Part shown: piece by piece, positions 34,685-45,992 of the stretch
Position numbering within the stretch: position 1 is the first letter of the stretch
Layout of the letters: each line of letters opens with the position of its first letter
Origin: Cytospora piceicola
Lineage: Eukaryota > Ascomycota > Sordariomycetes > Diaporthales > Cytosporaceae
Assembly: GCA_023375675.1 (NCBI GenBank)
Contig: JALQBC010000009.1
Span: forward strand, 124,001-188,000
DNA: 64,000 nucleotides
Reading direction: 5' to 3'
Notes under the pieces: model-generated
What the model was told of the DNA's origin: nothing
Database searches by the model: none
Seen by the model: only the letters and a program-made list of their open reading frames with translations
Made by a program: the position numbers and the translations under genes

Positions 34685-36606
34685 GTAGGAGAGATCATCA
34701 GGATCAGGGAGCTCGCAACTGGAGCTGCACATGCCTTGGTCACTAGACGATCGTCCACCTACAACTTTCGAAGTCTCGAGGACAACACTCACAGGTTATC
34801 CGAAATTCACAAGGCTTGTGCAACGCGGAAGTACAGGGAGCAAAGAAGAATGAGAGAAGCAACAAAAAAAATACCGCCTGATTCTTTTGGCCATTTGGCC
34901 GACTTTCTGGTCCATTGGAAGCTGGAGGGAGAGGTGACTATGGCAAATTTCTACCGATGGCTTAATGGCGTATGGTTTTTGGGTTGGGATCCTACTACTG
35001 GACCATCGGATGACAGGACATCACAGGGGGCGAATATTCAAATGGGAACTGGCAAAGAAAAGGGCACAGGGGAAAATGGTTTACAAATGGCATGGCATTT
35101 GCAAGGGATACCCGTTTGTTTTTGATTTCCTTTATGTGCGTTGGCAACATATGTTCACGAAATGTACGGCAATAGCTTCCCACCGCCCTCCCCCCCTTTT
35201 TCTTTCTTCCGGAAACAAAACACTCGCTTTGAGGTGAGATTGAGGTCAAGGTGGGACGGAGACGCGGCGAACGGGATTTGCGAAATCCGGATGACAGTCG
35301 TCGAGGGCGGACTGGCTGATCCTGGAGATGCTTGCTCCTCGCTCGCTTCGATTGTCAGGGTTGGACTTTTGCATTGATATCGGGAATCTCGTCATAAGCA
35401 CCAAATTCCCCTTACCCAAGTCGTTGCCCCCCAGACTCGCAGCATCATGTATTTTCCTATTCTTTTTCTTGTAATTCATGATTGCCGTGTGGCTTACACT
35501 TCACAAACATTCCAGCCCCAGCATGTAACGTACGAAGTCCAGTGAAGTTCCGTCAGCAAACTCGACGGTGTGACTGTTCCATGATGTGGCAACTCGTGTG
35601 CTCTCAGTGTTCTGGTGAGACTGTTTCTGGTTCCAGCCTATCTCAGGGGTAAAAGGGGGGACCAAGAGGCTGGTGATGTTTCCCCCGGGAACTGGGGAGC
35701 ACCACAAGGGGCAGCATAGGCTATACGAAGGGCAAGATGGGCACGAAGGTGGCAACACGGCTGCGCCCTGCTGTGCGTGCTCTCTCGTCTCTGTTCGGGC
35801 TGGCTGCCGCGTGGCATAGTTCCGTTCCGCTCCGCTTTTCCAATGGTATTGTTATTTATTTCTCGTGGGCAGGTGATGTACTGGTACTTCTGATATACAT
35901 GGTACTGCTCAGGGTGGAGCAGCCTTGAAGGTGGAGACGGCACTATTGTTCGGGGTGCATGTACACACTACGGAGTATTGTGGCCGTATGTGGGTCCTGG
36001 CTGCACGTTCTCGATGTGCGGCACAGTACGGAAGGACGTACAGATAGAGTGTAGATATATGCAATGGGCCTCATCACGTTGCATGAGAATAGGAGAAGGG
36101 AAACCATGGTAGTTTTCAGCTGAGAGAAGTGTACCCTAGGGTAGTGGGGAGAGGGGGGCAAGCGGGATTGAGTGGCATGACCTGGTCGATGGCAAGGGAA
36201 TAGAACCGTGACAAGGTTGGAAATGGGGTGCGCTATAGCAAGGAGTCTCCACCCGGATGGAATGTCGTCCAAATAAGGTTGCGGGCTAGTTCTCCAGCTG
36301 TCCAAGTGTTTCGTCACGGTCGGTGGTCCATCAAGATCGCACCACTCGACCAAAAAAAAAGAACCCAAAAAAAACACCAGGACGATGAGATACGGGAGAT
36401 GAATCCTCCAGCGGGTCGTTGTTTGTGGGTGGAGAAGATGGCAGCCAAGATCCGGCCTCGATCGTTTGTGTCCCTTCCAGCCTCCTTTTACATCCATATG
36501 AACGACACTACTATTGTTATTATCACTATGGTAATTACTATTACTATTACCACGATACGGTACGAGGCTTGGCACACACACTACACACTACACACTCACA
36601 CTCTCA

Positions 36607-36607
<1 letters not shown>

Positions 36608-36647
<40 letters not shown>
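36608..36647. repeat. (CA)n microsatellite, 20 units
   Basis: Uninterrupted CA run of about 40 nt preceded by CTCACACT-type degenerate repeats. Confidence 0.97.
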
Positions 36648-36648
<1 letters not shown>

Positions 36649-39600
36649 ACAAGCATCAAACACCAACCCCGGAGTATATACGACGCCCTATGCGTATGGA
36701 GATATAGAGTGGTGCCCCATTAGAAGGGGCATCAAGATCCCGTCTCATTGTCTCATTGTCTCATTGGGGATCGATCCCCCTCGATTATTGCCCTATCTGG
36801 TATCGGTGAATGAGGGTGGTGGTGTCCACGGGTTCACGGGTTGCTAGCAAGGTGCCGAATCACATAATTTGGGCACAAGTACTCAAGTCTCTAGTCAAAA
36901 CCTATACTGTGTGGTTTGTCTTCTTCTCTCCTTGCCCCTGGATCTCAACGGGCAACTCCAACGCAGCATCCGGCCCAATCCACCCATTCATAGTGTCAAG
37001 TGGCTTTCACTGAATTACCGGTAAATGGCTTGCTGGACCTGCTGACTGTGCCGTAACGACGCTGACCGGCTGCAGGAGGAGGAAACAACCCCAGCCTCTC
37101 CCTTCCTCCCTCCCTCCCCCGATGGGACCTGTGAGTGGTACTGCGCGGGTACCTCAGGTGTTCCATCTTTTCTCATGCCATCTCATGTCATGTCATGCAC
37201 CGGGATCTATTTCGACGCCAGTGAGGTCATCACGGGGGTGAGGGAGAGGGGGGGGGGGTAAAACGAGAGGGCCAAAGGTGAGGGAGAGGCAAAGCGAGAG
37301 TAACAGTGAGAGTGACATTGAAAGTCACAGTGAGGGAACGGCCAATTCCGCCTTTTCTTTTCTTCTCTTCTTCTCTTCTTCTCTTCCCTTTCCCTGGCAA
37401 CCTTCGTCTGCCGCCCTGCATAGACTATTCGGCGAAAAACATGGCCTGGTAGCCAATCAGGCCTACTGCTCTCGTGCCTTTGTTTTTCTTCTTCACCACC
37501 CCCCCCCCCTCTCCCCTGTTCATATTCTTTCCTGCTCCTTTATATATTGAATCATGTACGTACACTTTCTTGCTTTTGGTTTCCTCCCTGTTGCTCACCG
37601 AGGTTCCACTTTGGTAGTAACGTAGGTTTTAGCTGCATGTCTAGTTGGACTTCTGTTCGTCATGTTCTGCAATTCCCATCTGCCTAAATCTTCCATCATT
37701 GTCACATTGTACGGCTTGATGGTGGTGTGGGGAATCACACTCGACGTTGTGATGCCGCTGGAGAATAATCTCGATGCGATTGTTACACGGCTTTGGTTTC
37801 TCAGCCCTATCGAGCCTGTTCACATCACACAACTGTTTCTTCCTCGTTCTTTTGGGTTTTCCCATTCTTTCTCTTCTTTTTTTGCTTGGCGTTCACTCTT
37901 GCTTTTTCTTGAATGTTTCATTCTTATGGGTGACGTGACCAACCAAAACCCCCCCCCCCCCTCACCAATCAGGCACATATATCATGATGTATATTTCTTA
38001 CAGTTTGTCCGGGCCGATGATCCTGGCCCACCCTGTCCAGATCTGCTTATTTCTCCCCAACCGCTGCGCCCCCTTGGGCTGGGTGAGACGTCATGATATG
38101 TCTGGCGGCACATGAGGCGGGAGGCCCGGGAAAGGTTAAGGTGCAGCCTCACCAAATTAACAGAGACATGTAACAAGAGGCATGTTCCCAGGAGGCTGCC
38201 GCGTACGCCCAGGTCCTGTGGCGTGCTCTTGCTGGCCGGGATCATCTCGATTGATCGTCCGCGTCCGCGTCCTACACTACGACCTAACAGGAACCGTGAG
38301 GCTGATTGTCGTCGGACTTTCCCCCCCCCCTCCCCCCCACCGCCCAAGATTGACGTGCGCAATACTGACTGATAAGGGGGCCCGGTGCTGTGGCCTCATA
38401 TCCTAGCGCGGCCGGAGCTCGTCTACGAGGCGCCATCAAAGCGGTCAGGAGATTGCGAGGCCGGTGTGCGTCACCACTCCCCCAAAATGTCCGGCATGAT
38501 AATGACACTTGTCTACCGTCACTGGCCCCCCGGCCCCCTTTCGAAGAGAGGGAAGAAACGGCCATGGCAGCCTAGTGGGCCGTCTCGCCTTTTGCCCATC
38601 TGCCGTCCTGCCCGTCGCTCGTATTGCAGAAGCATCAGCTCTTTGTCCATATGTGCTAGCTGACCGGGCAGTCTTGGCTGATGAGTAAGACCTCTTCATG
38701 CATTACCGTGCCTGCTACCGTAATATTCCATGATACACGGAGGCTACATGGCTAGCATGGATGCACAACCCAAGAGATCCAGCTCACATCAGCACTACTG
38801 ACGCAGGACACCGTACCCTCCATTCCTACCCTGCTGGTGGTTAGTCACTGGGGTCACTCGCTGGGGTTAGTCAACCTGCCTCCCCCCCCCTCCCCTTCTC
38901 CCCGTGGGGGATACATCGAGACCCCACACACCTGAAGAATCCTTCCCTCGATTCCTTCTGGGGCCTCACGGTCTGGGCTACCTCGCGCAAGGCTCGATTC
39001 GGTTCCGAGCCGATCTGATCCGATCCGATCCGCTGCGAAGCCATCTCTCCTGGGTTGGCATCCGGCCAAGCGCGGATGGATGGAATCCTTCCTTGCCTCT
39101 GCGGGCCAAAACAAGAGGGAGACGTCGTTAGCCTGCCTGGCAAGAAGAACAAGTCCGAGGCTTGGGGTTCAAACGGATCGGGAGGAGAGGAAGAAGAAGA
39201 AAAAAAACCCACCAAAACAGATACAAGCTTGTGTCTCCTGCGGGGGTTGGGAAGGGCCCCCAAGAATGGGGGAAACATCTGTGTCGAGAAGGCAGGACTT
39301 CAGCCACGCCCGCGTCTACGTAGGGCTGAGACAAGGGAGCACCGCATCTGTCTCAAGCCCGGACGGCGTCTCGAGAGACCTCCCGTGCAACATGCTCTCT
39401 CTGTCTGTCTGTCTCTCTTTCTCTCTCTCTATATCTCACTCGGGTACAAACCCAGGTACTAGACAGTAGCTGTACCTGGCTTGCCACGTCGGATAACCGA
39501 GACCGAGGCGCAGTGCGAGGGAGCGGCGGAGGGCTCTCTCCTTGCGAGGCCTTCCTCCCTCCCTGTCGGGATACTTTGATTCCTCACACGTTTCAGATCA

Positions 39601-42600
39601 CTTGTGGGTGGGGGTACGTACGTTGGGGGCCTCGGCGGCGCTCAGCTACGTTACTTCTGAGCATGGCTGAATGCGAAGAGGTGTGTGCGCGAAGACAGGG
39701 GGGAGGGGGCGGGGAGGCAAGTGTCTGTTGAGTGTCTCTTGATCTGGGCTAGACACCCATAGGTCACACTCCCACGAGCACAGAGTCGGGGGCCGGACAG
39801 CTTGGTAGATGGCACACCACATCATGCCTACCACTTCCGTGAGGCTGGAGAAAGGGTGGCGATGGGCTCCATGATGCGGCCTGCGGGAAGGATCGTGCGA
39901 CCGAACAAACCAGTAGTGTCCCTACAGCCGCTGGTCGCCCTGCATCTAGACCGCAGGGCACATCCAGAGGGAGTCGTGCCACTATGCAGGTCCCGGCCTT
40001 CGTATGTGTGGGGGGATCAGCCCCGGATAGCCTGTATAGTTGTTTTTGTTGTCTGGGGCGCTTGGGTCTCTAATCTCGGGTATCTGGTGTGTCACCTCGT
40101 AGGAAAGTACCCGTGGACATGTGGACGGATTGGCCGTGACCGTTGAGACATGGCGCCGTCGTGTGCTCGGTGAGGTTAGCTGACTATTTCCACCGCTACA
40201 GTCTAGAGCCCGTGGGCGAAGATGACCCGTCCCTGACACAAGTTGAGCTCTCACTTACCAAGGCCGACTTGGTAGGGAGTGGAGTGGTAGCGACAGCGGC
40301 TGGAGAGTATATCGACCCTTGCTCGTGGTTCGTCAAGATTCTGGCCCCGAAGAGGGATCTCATTCATCGTGCACAACCTCGCTAGCCGTCGTCGCCACGG
40401 TGCCTCTGGAATCAATACTCAAGAAACGGGTATTACCGCCTGCGCCAGAGCTACAGAGTCCCACGCTCGCGAGCGCCCTGCGGTTTACCAGGCTCCTCAC
40501 GCCTAGCAGGGGATCACCAGACGGCTCTAGGCCGGGTGTTCCACCTGGAAGCGGGACAGACACTGTGTTTCGAGCTCCAGAAGCCGGTAAGTAATTACTT
40601 AGTGTCGAAAAGTCCACCCAGGGACATGGAGAATAGCACGGGGGGGGGGGGCGGTTTGGTCGCTTTGGGAAGGACATGAGGAGACAAGACCACGCAGACT
40701 TGTGTCTGCAGCAGCCCCGCCCGTATTGACATGTTTTCTCCTCCTCGACCTGCTGCTGTGTCCTCCACCACCCCATCCAGGCTGATAGGCCCCCCCCCCA
40801 GCCAGCGCAACAAACCCGCCGGCTCCCAGGCCAGTGCGCCGTACAGAAATCCTCCCGTCACGTCGCCACCCCTCCCGCCTCCTCAGCTGCCTACCGCCTG
40901 CGCCACGAGACCCCACAACGCGACCGGACCCCCCCCCCGCGCGGACCTAGATGATCCCCGGTGCGATTGGGGCGCCGGAGAAGGCGGGCATGGGGGAGAA
41001 GGCGAGGGGGCGCCCCCCCCCTCCGTTCGGCGCTGGACGCCCGGGGAACGCGCCGGCCTACGGTCACCACCGGGGGGGGAGGTGTTGGGCGATGTTCTTC
41101 GGTGTTCGGGGCTGTCTGCCCCATCGTTGACCTGGGGAGGTTTTGCGCCTTTCGAGACTGTGGTGTCCCCCGCTCCCGGCTGGAGCCGCAACGGCGAGAC
41201 ATCTTGGGCATCTTGCCGGTTGGGGGGGGGGGGCGGCGTAGTTGACGTATGGTGCGGTGGAGAGGGATCTGGCTTCTTTGTGCTGGGTGGAAGCTCCCGT
41301 GTAGCACGATGCCTCTGGCGTAGGCTATGTGGTGCGCTATCGGGGTTAATATCTGCTTTCTCGTCCTTCATACATAGCAGCGAGGGAGTGGGTGTGGGTG
41401 GGAGGAAGGGCAGGCCTGCTCGGAAATCCTGGATGACTGCCGATGGGTCCTAAGAACACTTCAACGAGTTTTCCACTGGTCTCGATAGCGTGCTCGCCTT
41501 GAGGATGAGGCACGGTGACGAACGTTGGTCAGGGTTAGTCATAATACCAATCCCGAAGCACGTAGTATACCAACTGAACCAGAGCTTCAGTCCAGTGCAG
41601 TTGGCTTGTGTTTAAGGTACGCGCCTAATCATTGGCAGATAACCAGCAAGCTTTGTTGCTGTTGATTACTGTTGCCAGGAATAGTGGCTGACTGAGACAC
41701 TATCGACAGTATCAATCACCATGGACGCCAACAACGGATATCTCACCTTCAACAGCCTGTCAAATGCACCTCAAAAAGGGACGTGAACCAGATAAAGGAG
41801 AGTGACGGACGCTTTTCTTCCCGAACTTATCCATGACTCCATAACGCCAGTGTCCAGAGCTACTAGTCCATATCTTTTACCTCAGGACGAAAGAATGCTA
41901 CACATCATCAACAGGATCCAGTGACACAGCGTCCGTTATCAGGATATCCTCAGTAGGGGCATTCTGTGCATCGGAGCAACGAATATTGAAACAGCGAGCT
42001 GTCCAATCTCGAGAAGGCATGTTCGAGCCCGGCCCTAGATACCAAGCCTGAAACTCATCTGGGCCCGGAGGACACGTTTGGGATCCTGAACGTAGGCTGT
42101 GGTCTTTATCATCTCGAGCATGGCTAGAGGATCGACTAGCAGCATTAGCAAGGGCACATGTAGATAAACGAGGGAACGTTTGGACTGCTTCATACTGATG
42201 AAGGGAAATCTGAGGGACAGAGAAGGTTGGATGGTAAACTTGCGGCCGTACCCAGGAAGATGACACCGAAGAGAACCCCTAGACAAAGGGCATTGGATAC
42301 CCAGCAAATGGACACTCGTCGAGGAGCACAAAGGCGGAATGTGTACAGTTTGCCACAGGAATGTGTCCCAAACCTGTGCACCCCGGAGATGCACATTTCA
42401 ACGGATGATTCCCAAAAGCATGCACACGGAAGAGGACGGACAAACTCCGTGCGTCCCCGGCAAGACGAATCCAAAGCAGAGACGTCCAATCCGTCCCTCG
42501 AGCATCAGTATCGCCTCGCCAAGTACGTGGGTCTTGATTCGAGAGCCATACGGCGGAGAGCCGCGCCGTTGTCTGGCATGTGACTGAGTGGTGTGTGGCT

Positions 42601-43386
42601 ATTACCCACTTCCATACCGATATATTCCATCCGGATTTCAGCCCTGCGAATATACCCACTGCCCATATGCAACCTGCAACCAGCCAGCCAGGTTTATGCC
42701 CCGTAAAACAGTCGAGGCTACATAGGTAAGGCTTATCTTGTGGGCTTTTACCAGATGGTGCATGATATGCTGCTGTAGGGGAAGGGGGGGGGGGGACACG
42801 CTCGTCGCAGGTTTCCGGAGTATGTGCTGGTGCTGTGTACCATATGGATGCCATGATCCCCTGAGGATCCTTCTTCGTCGTTGTGGATGCCCTCTACAAC
42901 ATCCCTCGACACGTTGTCGGACGGTTTCCATCATCATGGCTACCTTCCTCTCCCGGCATAGAGGAATATCGAATCCGTTCAGTGGGGAATTCCTTCGTGT
43001 TCACATCCTGTGATCAATCTGTTTCATTTCTCGGCCGCCTCCTCATCGACAGCACTGTGAGGGTGGCCAACACCACGGAGGACAGCGAGGTATGCAAGAG
43101 AGCGAGACAGAGAGAGAGAGGGAAGTAGACCTCCACGGGAGAGAGTCCCAGTTCTTTGTGGATCGGTGCAGTGTTGGCTGGTCACATGCCGCCGCCCGTC
43201 CTCTCATGTGTGACGTCTGTCTATCTGTGACAACTTCACATGGATCGAGGCTGCTAGTCCTCATCCGATCCGACGCAATGCCAGAGTGATATCAGTCGTC
43301 GCGGTGATATGAGGCTCGTTCCTTTCGGATCGTCAAGAGGCAGGCGATGAGAGAATGAGGTGGAATGATGGGCAGACAGACAGACA

Positions 43387-43484
43387 GACTGACTGACTGA
43401 CTGACTGACTGACTGACTGACTGACTGACTGACTGACTGACTGACTGACTGACTGACTGACTGACTGACTGACTGACTGACTGA
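43387..43484. repeat. (GACT)n tetranucleotide array, about 24 units
   Basis: Ninety-eight nt of perfect GACT repeats preceded by three GACA units, the longest microsatellite in the window. Because four is not a multiple of three, both strands stay open and translate as SVSQ-type repeats, which are artefacts. Confidence 0.97.
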
Positions 43485-44449
43485 CACACACGACATTTCG
43501 TCCAGGCAAGACGATCGATCGGTCGCTTGCATGACAGAGAGGGTCCGCGATATCAATATCGATATCAATACTATACATAATACTATGTATGCATGCATGT
43601 ACGCATGCACGCATGCACGTACCTATCAGAGGGGCAAAGTGGGATGAGTTGGCATCGCCGCATCGGCTCATCAAGCTGCAGCATGACTCGGAAGAGGAAG
43701 AGAGGAAGCGGAGAGAAAAACCTGCATCAGGATGAGAGATCAACCACCACCTGCACCACCACCACCGGTGGCGCTTCGAAAAACCTTGGTTCCGTGTGGA
43801 TCAGGACGGAGCTGACGACTCCTGAGCTCTGATGTTATGGAGACATGTCAAGTCTTGTCGTTGACGCCCTGACGCCCTATCACCTATACAGAAAAAGAGC
43901 GGCAGTGGCTTGGATGAGAAGGTGGGCCTTGCCTGTCCGCCTGTCAGTGTCCGCAGGTCCGTTTATCCGTGATTTACCACAGCGGCCAGCGCGGCCGGAT
44001 GCTGCAGATCAGTTTCCGTTTATGGGGAGCGGTATGGCTTCTTATATCCCAAATCCCTGCCCCGTTTCTGTGCTTGGAAGACGGGACCGACGGGACTGAC
44101 GGCACTCTAGGACCTCCAGGAACTCCAGCAACTCCTCCTCTCCTTGTCTCCCTCTCGTCCTCTTCCTCGTTGATGTGATCTCTGTTAGTCATTACCTTAT
44201 ATTCTTTTTTATGTTGACCCGTATCATTCCAAACGGGCTCGGTCAGGTATTTTGTATTTGGCGCATTTATCTCTCTGCTCCAACCCTCTCCTCTGGTTAT
44301 ATTGTTTGCACGTTGCCTGCTTGCTTTGCCCTTTCGTCGTCGTCCTCCTGTCCTGTTTGTGTCTATCCATCGCGTCTGCCGTCGTGTCTATCGCCATGTG
44401 GCAGCGAATCCTGCTCCTCATCTCTTCCCGCTCAAGCTCGTTATCCAAG

Positions 44450-45401
44450 ATGCCTCAACTCGGTGAAATCCATGAGGAGACTTTCATCGAAATGGGCACC
44501 CGGAGGACCCGCCGCATAGTCGACGGCTTCATGGAGTTTGCAACCGAGGGCAACGTCCTCGAGATTGCCTTTGGCTTGATGTAGGTAATAAGCATTTTTC
44601 CCTCGTGAATTATTCCATTTCCCCTTCCCTGCCTCTTGAGAAAATGGGTTAAAGGATGGTCTTGTGTTTGCTGTGACTGGGGCGTAGTCACGATATATAT
44701 GTGAAAGCCTGAAAGGGGGACGACGGATGGATGGGATGGGTGGACAAGGAGGAACACATAACATGCCTTTCAGACGAGCCACCTACTCAAGCAATAACAA
44801 CAACAACAACAACAACCTCATCACCACCACCACCACCACCAATAACACTTGACTGACCAAGCAACCAACCCCCTCCCCCACCAACAGCGTCGCCGCGGCC
44901 TTCACAAACGTAGTCACGTCCTTCGTCAGCGACATCATCCTCCCGCCCCTCTCGGTCCTCCTCCCCCTCAACGCCAACCTGGACTTCAAGTTCGCCGTGC
45001 TGCAGGCCGGCCAGAACTACCACCGCTGGGGCGGCTACAACACCATCGAGCAGGCCCAGGACGACGGCGCCGTCGTCATGGCCTACGGCGTCTTCCTCAA
45101 CAAGACGCTCAACTTTGTCGGCCTGGGCCTCGCCCTCTACGCCCTCGCCGGCCTCTACCAGTACCTCGCCCGCGACCCCATCATCAAGCACTCCATCAAG
45201 TGCCGGTACTGCGGGGGCAAGGTCCTCGAGGGGGTGAGTTTGCGAGCCCCCTTTTTTTTGTTTTTTTTGTTTTCTTGTTTTTATTGCTGTTGTTGATCCT
45301 TTGCTGACACATAACCCCCCGTGTCTTTCCAGTCCCTGCGGTGCGTCAGTTGCACGAGCTGGCTTGACGGGAGGGAGGACCCCGTTCCTGATCTGATCTG
45401 A
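44450..45401 (+). CDS. MscL-type large-conductance mechanosensitive channel with Cys4 tail
   Basis: Homologue of the bacterial tension-gated channel MscL, known from some fungi. Exons 44450-44580, 44888-45233 and 45333-45401 join in frame to 181 residues. After a cytosolic N-terminus with RRTRRIVDGFMEFATEGNV comes the first membrane helix (LEIAFGLIVAAAFTNVVTSF) and the family block VSDIILPPLSVLL, matching MscL TM1 and the start of the periplasmic loop. The second helix is NFVGLGLALYALAGLYQY (about residues 124-141). The tail reads CRYCGGKVLEGSLRCVSC (C-x2-C-x10-C-x2-C), a zinc-ribbon-like motif that bacterial MscL lacks, split by intron 2. The first donor is GTAGGT, and reading past it meets an immediate stop, which hides the gene from simple ORF finding. 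An upstream in-frame ATG at 44396 is possible. The cellular membrane it occupies cannot be told from sequence. Confidence 0.88.
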
Positions 45402-45992
45402 CCTTGAGTTTCTGGATGCTGGTGTTTTGGCCATCTATATTTCCTCCCCTTGGAAAGTGCAAGAGAGCACTCGGCGCCATAGGTGTTTGTTTGTCACGGT
45501 GGGGAGGGCGGGGGGGAACTAGCGAGCGATGCGTTGGTAGCATAACGTTGAAGGAGTTTGGGGTCTTGTTTTCTTCACTTTTCTTTTTTACGCGGTCCTT
45601 TTCGACCTTCTTGTTTTTCATAAGAAGCATGGTCCCATTTCACGTTTCCCTATCTCTACATGTACACCTTTCTTCAGTCGACCGCATCATTTCTCCAGAG
45701 GGTGGTTGTAGGTCCCGTCATAGAGATAAACATTACAGTACAGATTGTCCCAAAACCAGGCCAGTCCGGTCTCATAGACATTGCAACAGTGCAACCTCGT
45801 GATATCGTGTACAAAGGCCGACTTGGGCAAGAACCTGACCTTACTTGACACTGCATTACCTGGAACCGTCATAACGCCAGAGACGAAGGGCCAAAGGGCC
45901 GGAGGGAATCGGCTCGAACAATGAGGGAGGATCAACCAGCATTAGACATGGACAGACACAAATTAAGCCTCGTCGCCTGCATGCCTCACTGT
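45402..45992. other. convergent 3' gap between mscL and the RhoGEF gene
   Basis: 591 bp between two stop codons facing each other, so it should hold both 3' untranslated regions. No further coding sequence is seen. Confidence 0.6.

Larger units (their letters stand above)
34685..44449. other. 9.8-kb gene-poor stretch between vib-1 and mscL
   Basis: The first several hundred bases are probably the vib-1 3' untranslated region. Beyond that I recognise no gene. The region contains CA and GACT microsatellites, repeated TCTCAT units near 36745-36765, and many runs of eight or more C or G (for example 37499-37509, 38322-38340, 41011-41020). A 22-codon frame with a good start context at 41720 is noted under rejected items. 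Confidence 0.5.

Noticed and set aside
35943..36581. 212-codon minus-strand frame downstream of vib-1
   Set aside because: It lies over the probable 3' untranslated region and repeats, with no recognisable domain.
41720..41788. 22-codon frame MDANNGYLTFNS... with a good start context
   Set aside because: Too short to judge, and no downstream exon with a recognisable continuation was found.
43254..43743. Frames encoding (SVSQ)n repeat proteins
   Set aside because: These are translations of the GACT microsatellite, open in every frame by construction.
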